From: Maccoyibacter intestinihominis
GTDB taxonomy: Bacteria; Bacillota; Clostridia; Lachnospirales; Lachnospiraceae
Assembly: GCF_040096355.1 (NCBI RefSeq)
Contig: NZ_JBBMEX010000002.1
Coordinates: forward strand, 186,001-250,000
DNA: 64,000 nucleotides
Reading direction: 5' to 3'
Shown: positions 15,858 through 25,542 of the stretch, piece after piece
Layout of the letters: each line of letters begins with the position of its first letter
Numbering within the stretch: position 1 is the first letter of the stretch
The notes under the pieces: generated by a model
What the model was told of the DNA's origin: nothing
The model's input: the letters and a program-made list of their open reading frames with translations, nothing else
Database searches by the model: none
Program-made: the position numbers and the translations under genes

Positions 15858-16784
15858 GTGGAAAATAAAATGATTATTGGAATAGACCATGGAAACCGTA
15901 ACATGAAAACAGCAAATACCGTATTTTCAGCAGCAATCCAGCCCTTGCAGGCAAAGCCAGACAGTCTGGAACATATTCTGGAATATCAGAACCAGTTTTA
16001 TTATGTGGGTGGGAAAGTACCGGAAAAAGAGTGTGTGGATAAAACAGAAAATGAAAACTATTATCTTCTTACCATGGCTGCCCTGGCACAGGAGATGCGG
16101 TATCGGGGATTGACAGATGCTTCTGTGAAAATGGGAGCTGCCCTGCCGCCCAGAAGGTTTCAGCAGCAGAAGGAAAGTTTCAAGAAATATCTGTTAAAGA
16201 CAAAGGAACTGCATTTCCGCTATGAAGGGGTTCACTATCATGTGTCCTTGGAAAATGTGTTTGTCTTTATGCAGGGGCATGTGGTGATCCATACGCTTTT
16301 AGAAGCTGTTCCTGGTTATTGCCTTTTAGTGGATATTGGCGGAGGTACTACCGATCTGGTAGAGTTTGTTGACGGAATGCCGGACGGGAAGTATTCGATT
16401 TCGGATAAGGCGGCATTGTACTGTATCGGAAAAGTGAATGAGGAAGCCATTGCAAAAACAGGGGCAGGGGTACCGGCATACATTACAGAAGCATTTATGA
16501 GGACAGGAAGCTATGACTGCCCGAAGCAGTATCAGGAAGTGATTATAAACTGTTTGAAATCCTATGCAGAGGAAATTTATGGTATCATACAGGCAAATCA
16601 TTATAATCTGGATCTGACCAAAATGGTATTCATGGGAGGTGGTTCTTCCATTGTGGAGCATTTTGGAGCTAATGAGGGAAAAGATGTACAGTTTGTGACG
16701 GATATACATGCCAATGCAAGGGGCTGTGAAGAAGCAGTGAAAAGCATTATCCGGGCAAAACAGAGGAAAATGCGGACGGCATGA
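15858..16784 (+). CDS. ParM/StbA-like actin-type plasmid segregation ATPase
   Basis: A 308-residue actin-fold protein. Phosphate-1 loop IGIDHGNRNMKT (residue 6 on), phosphate-2 loop LLVDIGGGTTDLVEF (about 155) and adenosine loop MVFMGGGSSIVEHF (about 255) are all present. GTG 15858 is chosen because AGGAGG ends nine bases upstream. ParM filaments push DNA copies apart with a small adaptor (ParR) bound to a centromere; the next gene has the size and helical look of ParR. This suggests that the excised element is stably kept as a replicating circle (inference). Confidence 0.85.
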   Translation: MENKMIIGIDHGNRNMKTANTVFSAAIQPLQAKPDSLEHILEYQNQFYYVGGKVPEKECVDKTENENYYLLTMAALAQEMRYRGLTDASVKMGAALPPRRFQQQKESFKKYLLKTKELHFRYEGVHYHVSLENVFVFMQGHVVIHTLLEAVPGYCLLVDIGGGTTDLVEFVDGMPDGKYSISDKAALYCIGKVNEEAIAKTGAGVPAYITEAFMRTGSYDCPKQYQEVIINCLKSYAEEIYGIIQANHYNLDLTKMVFMGGGSSIVEHFGANEGKDVQFVTDIHANARGCEEAVKSIIRAKQRKMRTA

Positions 16785-16800
16785 TAGGAAGTGAAGGCTT

Positions 16801-17217
16801 ATGGATACGGAAAAAGTATATACTACTTCACTGCGGCTGTATAAAAACAGGCCAGTACATCATCAGGCATACCGATATCTGAAGGAGTATAACAAAGATA
16901 TTTTCAAGACGAAAGACGATTTCATAGCAGAAGCAATCGTTTATTTTGCAAAATACCTGCAGCAGGAAGAAGATGTACAGCAGATGAAACTATTAAATAC
17001 CCTTCTGGAGAACCAGAAAGAACAATTTTGTAAAATCGTAAAAGATGCCGTTTCCCAGGCACAAAAAGAAGCCTTTGCTAACAAGAACGTATTAGCAGAA
17101 ACATTTCAGGGGGAACTGGCTGACAGCGGACAGATAGCAGGAAACAGTGAAAAGGAAGAAGCCTGTATGGAAAAAGATTTACGATTTGCGGAATTTTATG
17201 GGGCATTTGAAGAGTAA
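16801..17217 (+). CDS. ParR-like partition adaptor (probable)
   Basis: A 138-residue protein directly after the ParM gene. The N-terminal third (YTTSLRLYKNRPVHHQAYRY) looks like a ribbon-helix-helix DNA-binding segment, followed by long charged helices (QQMKLLNTLLENQKEQF) and an acidic tail. Size, position and the N-terminal pattern fit the ParR/StbB-type adaptor. The assignment is inferred from context; the sequence similarity I can see is limited to the N-terminal motif. Confidence 0.6.
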   Translation: MDTEKVYTTSLRLYKNRPVHHQAYRYLKEYNKDIFKTKDDFIAEAIVYFAKYLQQEEDVQQMKLLNTLLENQKEQFCKIVKDAVSQAQKEAFANKNVLAETFQGELADSGQIAGNSEKEEACMEKDLRFAEFYGAFEE

Positions 17218-17232
17218 GAGGAGGAAGAAGGT

Positions 17233-17385
17233 ATGGCAGTAGGAAGAACCGTATGGGAAGTTGTAAAAGGGATTTTGATCGCAGTGGGGAAACTGCTGTA
17301 TCTGACAGGAAAATTAGTATTATGCTTGTTTCTGCTGGTTCTGCAGCTTATTTTGGCAGTGTTCCATGCAGGAAACAGGGAATAG
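17233..17385 (+). CDS. Small hydrophobic protein (50 aa)
   Basis: ATG 17233 follows AGAGGAGG. The product has an amphipathic start (MAVGRTVWEVVKGI) and one long membrane helix at about 18-43 (YLTGKLVLCLFLLVLQLILA). No family recognised. It lies between the partition gene and the adhesin gene. Its codons and ribosome binding site look real. Confidence 0.5.
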   Translation: MAVGRTVWEVVKGILIAVGKLLYLTGKLVLCLFLLVLQLILAVFHAGNRE

Positions 17386-17516
17386 AAAGGGGAATGGCGG
17401 TTGCATTGGATACGGGACAGACCGTACACAAAAGATGCAAAAAAGAAGATAGAAAATGGAAAGCAGGCTTGTGTGGCCTGCTTTTTTTGTCGAAAAAAAT
17501 GAAAAGGAGCAAAGTT

Positions 17517-20500
17517 ATGATGAAAGGAAAAAAGAAAAGGCTGCTGGCTGGGACACTGGCACTTCTTCTTAGCTGTTCGACATTACTCAATACAGGGATA
17601 ACGGCACTGGCTTCCGGGCAGTCTGGGGAAAATAGCCGGATACAGAAAGCAGAAGCAAAACAGGAGAAAACTGCTTTGGATACATTACCGGAACTGGAAG
17701 AGATAAAGAATCAACTGACAGAAGAAGAACTGGTGTATGCAGAGGATCTTACCATAAAAACAGGAGAATCATTTAACCCGGAATCCGATGATACTGGTTT
17801 CCAGAAAAATGATGAAAAAGTAGAGGTAACGTTCCTGAAAGCCGAAGGGGAATCCGGCAATCCCTTTGACTTTAACGCCCCAGGGGCTTACCAGGCATTT
17901 TATCGTGTTGATCCGTTAAGCGGAAACCCCTCTTATCAGATTATGAGAAGGATTGTGGTAGAAGCAAGGGAAAACAGCTCACAGCAATCCCAGGGGGAAA
18001 GCAGCCAGCATACAGAAAGCGGCTCCGATGAGGACGGTGAGGCGGACCCTGAGCCAGAGATACCGGAGGTACTGGCCGAAGAACCGGAAATGCCAGATGC
18101 AGGAACAGAGTTAATTGACCTTACACCAGAAGAGGATAAGGGAATGTACTTATCCGTTGTTCCGGCAGCAATGGAAAGGGAAAAAGGAAGCAATGTACAT
18201 CTGGTACAGGGGGAGAAAATCCCTTACCCGTCAAGTGTAGGGAATTATTCCACTTCCTATTTTACGGTAAATGGACATGTGGCGTACTGCCTGGAATCCA
18301 TGAAAGCTTCTCCACCAACTTCGGATTATGTGGCCAATGAGTTTGAAAGCAACCCGGAATTACAGAAAGTCCTCTATTATGGATATGGCGGTCCTGGGGA
18401 CATTACCGGGGAGTATATGCCGTCTTTTGACTGGAAAACAAAGTATATTTTTACGCATTTAGCTGCTGCATATTCGTATTGTGGCATGGACGGATTTTAT
18501 GGCTGTACTTTTGAAGATATCAAGGCAAGCGGTGTATGGGGATATATCCAGCATATTTACAGCCTGGAAGCACCTCCGACAGCAGCAATCACATTATCCC
18601 CAAAGGAAGCAAAGGCTTATGAAAGCGGTAATGAGCAGCGTACCGGGGAATTTAGCTTAAAAGGCGACCATAGAAACTATATTACTTTAAAAATGCCAGG
18701 CAATGTGACCTACCACAGTGGAAGTACAAAACAGACAGGGACTGTAAAGATCAAAGGGGACACCACATTTTATTTCAGTGCCCCAAAAACAGTAACCGGT
18801 ACTTGGAACAGCGGCAAGCTGAAAGGACAGATAGGAGCGCAGTGGAAGACTTTGGTATTATCTACCGGCTCTGGCTCACAGGATATTGGATATGGGGCAT
18901 TTTTTGAAGAGGAAAGTGCTTCTGTGGAATTTACAGTGAAGTGGTTAGATCTGGCAAGGGTAAAGGTGACAAAAAAGGATAACAACAGTAAGGTAAACCT
19001 TTCCGGTGCTGTTTTTGGTATTTATCTGGACAGTGCATGTAAAAACCTTCTTATAGAAATGCCGGCAACAGACAGCAATGGTACTTCCGAGGTTGAATTT
19101 CCAAAAACCCAGGATACGGTATATTTAAAAGAAATTTCTGTTCCAGAAGGTTATAAGCTGAATACAGAGTCTTTTCATGTGAAGCTGGAAACAGGAAAAA
19201 CAACTTCTGTTGCAGTGACGAATGAGGAACAGAAAGGAAAAATCACAATCCGTAAAAAAGGTGAGGTTCTGACCGGAGTAACCGGAGAAGAGGGAAACCT
19301 GACTTTTGTATATGGAAATGCGGACTTTGCAGGGGCAGAATATAACATTTATGCGGCAGAGGATATTTACAGCCAGGATAAAGTGACGAAGGTGCATAAA
19401 GCAGGGGATCTGGTAGAAAGTCTGACAACCGGGGAAGATGGAAGTGCTGTTTCCAAAGAGTTGTATCTTGGAAAATATAAGGTTGTAGAACAGAAAGCAC
19501 CGGAAAATCTGGTGATTGGGAAAACAGAACAGGAACGTACCCAGTTTGTAACCTTGTCCTATGCAGGGCAGAATATAGATTTATCCCAGGGGGAAACCGT
19601 CTTTACCAATGCAAGACCAGAGATTTCCGTAAACGTGGTGAAAAAATCAAAAAATGATGGAGTTACCCTGGAGGGTGCGGTTTTTGGACTGTATGCGGAA
19701 GAAGATATTACAGCGGTAGACGGAAAGATTCTTGTAGAAAAAGGAAAACTGGTAGAGCGTGCTGTTTCTAACAGAGAAGGAACTGCTGCTTTCCATGCAG
19801 ACATTCCTTTGAATTTCCATTACAGTGTAAAGGAGATCCAGGCACCGGATAAGTATTACATGACAGATGAAGTGTACCGCTTCTTCTATGAATATAAGGA
19901 TGGCAGCACGTACACCTATACCTTCTCCCATGATTTTAAAAATGAGGAAGTGTGGGGAGAAGTTCATGTAAGCAAGATCGATCAAGATTCCCAGGGATTT
20001 ATTTCCCAGGGTGATGCAACTTTGGTAGGTGCAAAATACGGTTTATATGCGACAAAAGACATAGAGCATCCAAATAAAAAAGATGGCATTGTCCATAAAA
20101 AAGGAGAATTGGTAGCACAGGGTACGATTTCCAGTGAAGGAACGGTGGACTTCAAAAACCTGTATCTTGGAAACTATTTCGTAAAAGAAATGGAGCCAGC
20201 AGAAGGGTATCTGCTAGATGAAACAGAGTATCCCGTAGAGGTAGCGTATGAAGGGCAGGAGATACAGATTGTACACCGGGATATTACGGTAAAGGAAACT
20301 GTAAAGAAACAGGCGTTTCAGCTTATCAAGATTTCAGAAGATGGGGAACAGACAGAAACAGAACTGGTGGAAGGGGCAGGATTCAAGGTATTCCTCATCA
20401 GTGAATTGTCTGGCGTAAAGGATGGCAGCCTGAAGCCTGGAAATGGCTCTTATTATACACCGGAGGACTTTATCACATATGATTACAGCAAAGATGAAAC

Positions 20501-22961
20501 CGCTTCTTATTGGGAAAATGGTAAAAAAATCACAGTACCAGAGCTGTTTACCGACAAGAAAGGATATTTGAAGAGCCCAGAGCTTCCTTATGGAAGGTAT
20601 GTGGTGTTTGAATCTACTGTTCCGGAAAATTTAAAAGGAATCCGCCCATTTATCGTACAGATTTCAGAAGACAGCAGGGAACCTCAGGTATGGCGTGTGT
20701 TTGATGACCGACCTTTGCAGTATTACTTCAAGATTGTGAAAAAAGATGCCCAGACACAGAAGCCAGTACTGGATAACAGTGCAGCTTATAAAATTTTTGA
20801 TGTGGAAGCAGAAAAATATGTGGAAATGATCGTAAGATACCCGAAAAAAGAAGTGGTATCTGTGTTCAGGACAAACGAAGAGGGATACCTGATCACACCG
20901 GAACAGTTAAAGTGCGGTACTTACCGAATCGAAGAGATAGAAGCACCTAAAAACTATGTACAGATAGGATTTGAAAATGCTCTCTTAAAAGATGGAAAGG
21001 AAGTTCCGTTGAATGAAACAGCAGACGGGGGAACTTACCAGGAAGTAAAGAAAGTACCGATCACGATTACTGTAGATGCGGATACCGTACACCAGGTAGA
21101 AGAGGAAACCGGTAAATTTATTGTTGTCATTGAACAGTATAATGATGAAGCCGTAGGAAGCCTTACAATCCACAAAAAAGGAGAAAAACTTTCTGGTGCT
21201 TCCAAAGTAGAAGGAAAGTTCCTAACAAAGATGAAAAACGGTGTGGCCGGTTTCGTAAACCAGGTAAGCAGCTTCTTCACCGGGGAAGAAGTCATGGAAA
21301 AAGAGAAAGGCTATGAATTTGACTACGAAGTGGGGAACATGGAAGCTGCAGAATTTGCCATTTATGCAAGAGAAACCATTTATACCCCTGACGGACAGAA
21401 GGATGAAGCTGGAAACCGTATTGTGAAATATGAAAAAGATACTTTGGTAGCCCGTATGGTGACAGATAAAGAAGGGAAAGCCGTTCTTAATAACCTTCCT
21501 ATCGGAAAATATTATGTGGTGGAAGAAAAAGCAGGACAGAACTGTGTTCTTGATCCAGAAGCAAAAGAATTTGAAATTGCATATAAGGGTCAGGAAGTAG
21601 CAGTGGATTATGTAACGATGGAACTTACCAATCAGCGACAGAAAATTTCCCTGAGCCTTCTGAAAAAAGACGCAAAAACCGGAAAACCGCTGGAAGGAGT
21701 AGGATTCGGGCTGTATGCACAGGAGGCTATCCAAAATGCGGTAGGGGAAGTGATTGTAGAAAAAGATGCCTTGATCGAGCTGGGAACAACCGACAAAGAG
21801 GGCAAGCTGGTATTTCACTCTGATCTTCCCCATGGAAAATATTACATCAAGGAAGTAGAGCATAAGCCTGGATACCTGCCAAATGATGAAATGTATTCTT
21901 TTGATGCGTCTTATACAGACCAGACCCTTGAACTTCTCGCTTTTTCAGAAGAAATTTCCAATCAGCCGACCATTACAGAATTTACGAAAGTAGATTTAAC
22001 CGGTGGACAGGAGATTGAAGGGGCCCAAATGCAGATCCTGGATCAGGAAGGAAAAGTGGTAGAAGAGTGGGTGTCAAAAAAAGAAGCTCATGTAGTCTAC
22101 GCACTGGCACCAGGGGAATATATACTGCATGAAGAACAGGCGCCTACAGAACAGGGATATGTCCGGGCGGAAGATGTAAAATTTGTTGTGGAAGAAACTG
22201 GGGAAGTACAAAAAGTGAAAATGAAGGACGACCATACAAAGGTTTCTATCTCTAAAACAGATATTACAGATGGTAAGGAGATTGAAGGGGCTAAGCTGCA
22301 GATCCTGGATCAGGAAGGGGAAGTTGTAGAGTCCTGGACCACAGGAGAAGAACATCTGATTGAGTACCTTCCGGTAGGAACTTATACCCTGCATGAAGAG
22401 GCGGCAGTTGGTGGATATATTGTAGCCAATGATGTGGAGTTTACAGTGGAAGAAACTGGAGAAATCCAGAAAGTAAAGATGGAAGATGAGCGTGCTATGG
22501 GACAACTGGTTATCGTAAAAACGGATGCAGACAGCAAAGCGGCTCTGGAAGGAGTAGAATTTGTTCTGCTGGAAAAGGAAACCGGTAAAGAAGTGGAACG
22601 CCTGAAGACCGGGAAAGATGGAAAAGCAGTTTCCAGCCTGCTTCCGATTGGAACTTATGAAAATGGTGTTTTCAAAGAACCGATTACCTATGTGCTGAAA
22701 GAAACAGCGGCCTTAGAAGGGTATGAAAAGACAGAAGAAGAGTGGGAGATTGTATTCAGTTACCAGAATGATAAAACACCAGTCATTGAAGTGGTAAAAG
22801 AAATCCAGAATAAAAAAATACCGGAAACACCAGGTACCGTCAAACCGGGACCAAAAACCGGTGATGATACCAACTGGTTCCTGCCTTTGCTGGCTCTTGG
22901 TGTAAGTGCAGGCATGGTAGCAGGCTTACTTTATTACAGAAAAAAACAGAAAAAGGCATAG
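17517..22961 (+). CDS. Giant SpaA/Cna-B repeat surface adhesin with sortase-type tail
   Basis: An 1,814-residue surface protein starting at ATG 17517 after AAGGAG. Residues 3-32 form a signal peptide (KKKRLLAGTLALLLSCSTLL). A thioester-domain-like region lies at about 230-350, with YCLESMK and GYIQHIYS as possible Cys and Gln partners. From about 480 to 1770 there are some ten SpaA/Cna-B domains, recognised by EGAxFxLY-type starts and KYYVVEEKA-type ends; isopeptide bonds are expected in this fold. Two adjacent copies (about 1485-1665) are near-identical (EIEGA-QILDQEG, VEETGE-QKVKM). The C-terminus has PGPKTGDD, a hydrophobic helix and KKQKKA, a variant of LPXTG sorting. It probably promotes mating contact or host attachment. 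Confidence 0.88.
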   Translation: MMKGKKKRLLAGTLALLLSCSTLLNTGITALASGQSGENSRIQKAEAKQEKTALDTLPELEEIKNQLTEEELVYAEDLTIKTGESFNPESDDTGFQKNDEKVEVTFLKAEGESGNPFDFNAPGAYQAFYRVDPLSGNPSYQIMRRIVVEARENSSQQSQGESSQHTESGSDEDGEADPEPEIPEVLAEEPEMPDAGTELIDLTPEEDKGMYLSVVPAAMEREKGSNVHLVQGEKIPYPSSVGNYSTSYFTVNGHVAYCLESMKASPPTSDYVANEFESNPELQKVLYYGYGGPGDITGEYMPSFDWKTKYIFTHLAAAYSYCGMDGFYGCTFEDIKASGVWGYIQHIYSLEAPPTAAITLSPKEAKAYESGNEQRTGEFSLKGDHRNYITLKMPGNVTYHSGSTKQTGTVKIKGDTTFYFSAPKTVTGTWNSGKLKGQIGAQWKTLVLSTGSGSQDIGYGAFFEEESASVEFTVKWLDLARVKVTKKDNNSKVNLSGAVFGIYLDSACKNLLIEMPATDSNGTSEVEFPKTQDTVYLKEISVPEGYKLNTESFHVKLETGKTTSVAVTNEEQKGKITIRKKGEVLTGVTGEEGNLTFVYGNADFAGAEYNIYAAEDIYSQDKVTKVHKAGDLVESLTTGEDGSAVSKELYLGKYKVVEQKAPENLVIGKTEQERTQFVTLSYAGQNIDLSQGETVFTNARPEISVNVVKKSKNDGVTLEGAVFGLYAEEDITAVDGKILVEKGKLVERAVSNREGTAAFHADIPLNFHYSVKEIQAPDKYYMTDEVYRFFYEYKDGSTYTYTFSHDFKNEEVWGEVHVSKIDQDSQGFISQGDATLVGAKYGLYATKDIEHPNKKDGIVHKKGELVAQGTISSEGTVDFKNLYLGNYFVKEMEPAEGYLLDETEYPVEVAYEGQEIQIVHRDITVKETVKKQAFQLIKISEDGEQTETELVEGAGFKVFLISELSGVKDGSLKPGNGSYYTPEDFITYDYSKDETASYWENGKKITVPELFTDKKGYLKSPELPYGRYVVFESTVPENLKGIRPFIVQISEDSREPQVWRVFDDRPLQYYFKIVKKDAQTQKPVLDNSAAYKIFDVEAEKYVEMIVRYPKKEVVSVFRTNEEGYLITPEQLKCGTYRIEEIEAPKNYVQIGFENALLKDGKEVPLNETADGGTYQEVKKVPITITVDADTVHQVEEETGKFIVVIEQYNDEAVGSLTIHKKGEKLSGASKVEGKFLTKMKNGVAGFVNQVSSFFTGEEVMEKEKGYEFDYEVGNMEAAEFAIYARETIYTPDGQKDEAGNRIVKYEKDTLVARMVTDKEGKAVLNNLPIGKYYVVEEKAGQNCVLDPEAKEFEIAYKGQEVAVDYVTMELTNQRQKISLSLLKKDAKTGKPLEGVGFGLYAQEAIQNAVGEVIVEKDALIELGTTDKEGKLVFHSDLPHGKYYIKEVEHKPGYLPNDEMYSFDASYTDQTLELLAFSEEISNQPTITEFTKVDLTGGQEIEGAQMQILDQEGKVVEEWVSKKEAHVVYALAPGEYILHEEQAPTEQGYVRAEDVKFVVEETGEVQKVKMKDDHTKVSISKTDITDGKEIEGAKLQILDQEGEVVESWTTGEEHLIEYLPVGTYTLHEEAAVGGYIVANDVEFTVEETGEIQKVKMEDERAMGQLVIVKTDADSKAALEGVEFVLLEKETGKEVERLKTGKDGKAVSSLLPIGTYENGVFKEPITYVLKETAALEGYEKTEEEWEIVFSYQNDKTPVIEVVKEIQNKKIPETPGTVKPGPKTGDDTNWFLPLLALGVSAGMVAGLLYYRKKQKKA

Positions 22962-22989
22962 GAAATAAAAATTAGTTTTTAAACTTGGG

Positions 22990-23017
22990 AAAGGGCGGCT
23001 GCGGCTGTCCTTTCTTT
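22990..23017 (+). terminator. Terminator after the adhesin gene
   Basis: AAAGGGCGGC (22990-22999) pairs with GCTGTCCTTT (23004-23013) with wobbles, followed by a short T-rich stretch. Confidence 0.5.
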
Positions 23018-23037
23018 GGCAATATGAGGTGAGAAGC

Positions 23038-23118
23038 ATGGAAGAGAAAAAAAGAAAAGAAGTAAGTAAGCAGAGGCAGAAAACCGGAACTACCCGTATG
23101 GAAAGGAGCAGGCGTTGA
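23038..23118 (+). CDS. Short basic ORF (26 aa) coupled to the radical SAM gene
   Basis: ATG 23038 follows GAGGTGAGAAGC and encodes a very basic 26-residue peptide (EEKKRKEVSKQRQK). Its stop TGA overlaps the TTG start of the next gene. It may be a small protein or a leader whose translation opens the next ribosome binding site. No family recognised. Confidence 0.35.
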   Translation: MEEKKRKEVSKQRQKTGTTRMERSRR

Positions 23119-24239
23119 GGATAGGGATTATAGATGCAGATCTTTTATACCGGAAAAGACACCGGTTTCCTAACTTGGCATGTATGAAACTTTCCGCTTA
23201 TTGGAAGGAGCAGGGATTTGAAACAGAACTTCTTTTGGATTATAGCCAGGCAGGGGAATATGACCGGCTCTATGTATCAAAAGTGTTTACGGATACCTTT
23301 GTGCCGGAACATATTTTGGCGAAGGAAACAACCGTTTATGGAGGAACCGGGTTTTTTTACGATAAAGCACCGGTACTTCCCAAAGAAATGGAACATCATA
23401 CACCGGACTATCATTTGTATGACCAGATGGTAAAAGAACATAGCGAAGGAGAGAAAAAGAAGAAGGAGTTCCAATTTTATACGAATTATTCCATTGGTTT
23501 CCTCACCAGGGGGTGTTTTCGGAAGTGCAGTTTCTGTGTAAACAAAAACAGCACCGGTGCAGTAGCTGCAAGCCCATTGGAAGAATTTTATGATCCGTCC
23601 AGAAAGAAGTTATGCTTTTTGGACGATAACTTTTTTGCCTGTGCAGGGTGGGAAAAAATCTTTTCCAGTATCCTGGAAACAGGCAGGCGGTTTCAGTTCC
23701 GGCAAGGGCTGGATCTGCGGATTATGCAGAAAAGGCAGATGGAACTTCTGGCATCTGGAAAATTGGATAATGGTATGATTTTTGCCTTTGACCATATCAA
23801 AGATCAGGAACTTATTGTAAGAAAATTGGAACTTTTGCGGGAAGTGATCCCAGTTCCTTATCAGAAAGTTAAGCTGTATGTACTGTGCGGCTATGACTGG
23901 GAAGGAACCTGGAAAGCAGATTTTTGGGCAAAGGATATTCGGGACGTTTTCATACGGATTGAGATTTTGATGCGGTATAAGTGTCTGGCTTATTTGATGC
24001 GCTATGCTGCATGGGAACGGGCACCGGAGATTTATAAGGGGATGTATATCAACCTAAGTCGTTGGTGCAACCAGCCCGCTCAGTATTCAAAAAAGAGCCT
24101 GAGGGAATTTTGTATCGGACAGGGGGAGCATAGTTCCTCTTTCCGCTACCTGACTGCTTTTGAAGCTCTGCACCCGGAAATGGCACATTATCTGGATATG
24201 AAATATGAAGAGGTACAGTATGGGAAAATTTACGGCTGA
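23115..24239 (+). CDS. Radical SAM protein with N-terminal Rossmann/B12-binding-like region
   Basis: A 374-residue protein with TTG start at 23115 (AAAGGAGC upstream). The first 110 residues look like the cobalamin-binding-like domain of MiaB/B12 radical SAM proteins (MRIGIIDADLLYRKRHRFPN). The cluster motif CFRKCSFC is at about residue 138 (C-x3-C-x2-C), and later segments fit the partial TIM barrel (LCFLDDNFFA, FRQGLDLR). The function is unknown. It sits between the adhesin and primase-like genes on the same strand as the transfer genes, so it is part of the element backbone rather than a cargo gene cluster. Confidence 0.7.
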   Translation: MRIGIIDADLLYRKRHRFPNLACMKLSAYWKEQGFETELLLDYSQAGEYDRLYVSKVFTDTFVPEHILAKETTVYGGTGFFYDKAPVLPKEMEHHTPDYHLYDQMVKEHSEGEKKKKEFQFYTNYSIGFLTRGCFRKCSFCVNKNSTGAVAASPLEEFYDPSRKKLCFLDDNFFACAGWEKIFSSILETGRRFQFRQGLDLRIMQKRQMELLASGKLDNGMIFAFDHIKDQELIVRKLELLREVIPVPYQKVKLYVLCGYDWEGTWKADFWAKDIRDVFIRIEILMRYKCLAYLMRYAAWERAPEIYKGMYINLSRWCNQPAQYSKKSLREFCIGQGEHSSSFRYLTAFEALHPEMAHYLDMKYEEVQYGKIYG

Positions 24240-25281
24240 AGAAATTCAGATTGCAAAGGCAGTGGACTTAGTGGATTTGGCGGAGCAGATAGGGATTCCA
24301 TTGAAAAGGAAGGGCAGGTTCTATCAGGCAGTGGGTATGGATTCTGTGATGATCTTCAACCGGTCTTCCTGGTGCCGGTTTAGCCAGGGGGTAGGTGGCA
24401 GTACCATTGACTTTCTGGAATATTTCAGAAACATGGATTTTGTGGAGGCAGTCAAATATCTGCTGGAGTTTGCCGGATATATCCGTACTGAAACCATGCA
24501 AAAATTTCAACCGGAAAGACAGATTGGAAAGATAGAAGAAACAAAACAGAAAAAAGACATACCGAAAGAACCTTTTGTACTTCCCTCAAAATCAGAAACC
24601 AGCCGTCGGTTATATGGCTATCTGATAAAACAGCGGAAGTTGTCAAAGCAGATGATTGATTTTTGGGTAAAAAAGGGGATTTTGTATGAGAGCGGAACGT
24701 ATCATAACCTGGTTTTTGTGGGAAAAGATCCGGAGGGTATCCCACGTTTTGCCAGCCAGAGGGGAACTATGGATAAATACGGAAAACCCTTTAAAGGAGA
24801 TGTTACGGGGAATGACAAAACTTATGGGGTTAATCTGGTAGACCGAAACAGTGATACGATCTATGTATATGAGGCGGTCATTGATGCCATGTCCGATATG
24901 GAACTGCGTGGAGATTATCAGAACAATATCCTGGTACTTGGAATGCTTTCCGATGGTCCTTTGGAAAAGTTCTTAAAAGATTATCCTCATATCAGGAAGA
25001 TACAGTTCTGTTTGGATAATGACCTGCGGGGAAGACAAGCGGCAAAAAAATTGGCAAAAAAATATACCCTTATGGAGTATGAAGTTTTTGTACGTCTTCC
25101 ACCTATGGGAAAAGATTATAATGCTTTTTTGCAGTATAAAAAGGAGAACCAGGAGCTTTCCAGCCTGGTAGAAAAGGAAAGGCCGCTTCTTACCGAAACA
25201 AAAGGGACACAAATACAAAAGATAAAGAAAACGGTAGGACACAGGAACATAGTACCATACCAGATAGCACAGGCAAGATAG
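24220..25281 (+). CDS. DUF3991/TOPRIM primase-like protein
   Basis: A 353-residue protein starting at ATG 24220 (GAGG upstream), overlapping the previous gene by 20 bases. The N-terminal part resembles the primase zinc-binding fold without its cysteine ligands (CRFSQGVGGSTIDFLEYF). DUF3991 follows (KQRKLSKQMIDFWVKKGILY, VFVGKDPEGIPRFASQRG). The TOPRIM domain shows VYEAVIDAMSD and QFCLDNDLRGRQAAKKLA. Such proteins in conjugative elements probably prime replication of the transferred strand (family knowledge plus inference). Confidence 0.8.
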   Translation: MGKFTAEEIQIAKAVDLVDLAEQIGIPLKRKGRFYQAVGMDSVMIFNRSSWCRFSQGVGGSTIDFLEYFRNMDFVEAVKYLLEFAGYIRTETMQKFQPERQIGKIEETKQKKDIPKEPFVLPSKSETSRRLYGYLIKQRKLSKQMIDFWVKKGILYESGTYHNLVFVGKDPEGIPRFASQRGTMDKYGKPFKGDVTGNDKTYGVNLVDRNSDTIYVYEAVIDAMSDMELRGDYQNNILVLGMLSDGPLEKFLKDYPHIRKIQFCLDNDLRGRQAAKKLAKKYTLMEYEVFVRLPPMGKDYNAFLQYKKENQELSSLVEKERPLLTETKGTQIQKIKKTVGHRNIVPYQIAQAR

Positions 25282-25293
25282 GAGGGTATTCTT

Positions 25294-25542
25294 TTGGAAA
25301 ATAGCTATGATGAGGAATGTTTCAAAAAATGGGAGATCGACGAATGCGAAGCGGAGATGGAAAAAGTAGTGCAGTGGATAGGAAAGAGGAAATTGCATGG
25401 ACGTGTACGGGTTGCGTTTATCGAAGAGAGCTATGAGCGGCAGGGATACCGCATGGGGATACCCAAGCAGGTGTATGTGTCCAGAGTGCTGGCAAATATC
25501 AGAAAAAGAGATGTTAGGAAGGGTGGAAAACATGGATTTTGA
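25294..25542 (+). CDS. Hypothetical 82-residue protein
   Basis: TTG 25294 lies eight bases after GGAGGG. The protein is charged and probably helical (ENSYDEECFKKWEIDECEAE), with a basic second half (RKLHGRVRVAFIEE, VRKGGKHGF). Not recognised. The end overlaps the DUF5688 gene start by 11 bases, which supports translation. Confidence 0.5.
   Translation: MENSYDEECFKKWEIDECEAEMEKVVQWIGKRKLHGRVRVAFIEESYERQGYRMGIPKQVYVSRVLANIRKRDVRKGGKHGF

Noticed and set aside
21222..21863. 213-codon minus-strand frame inside the adhesin gene
   Set aside because: It lies antisense to repeated Cna-B coding sequence, is rich in Phe and Cys as expected for a shadow of Glu/Lys codons, and has no upstream signals.
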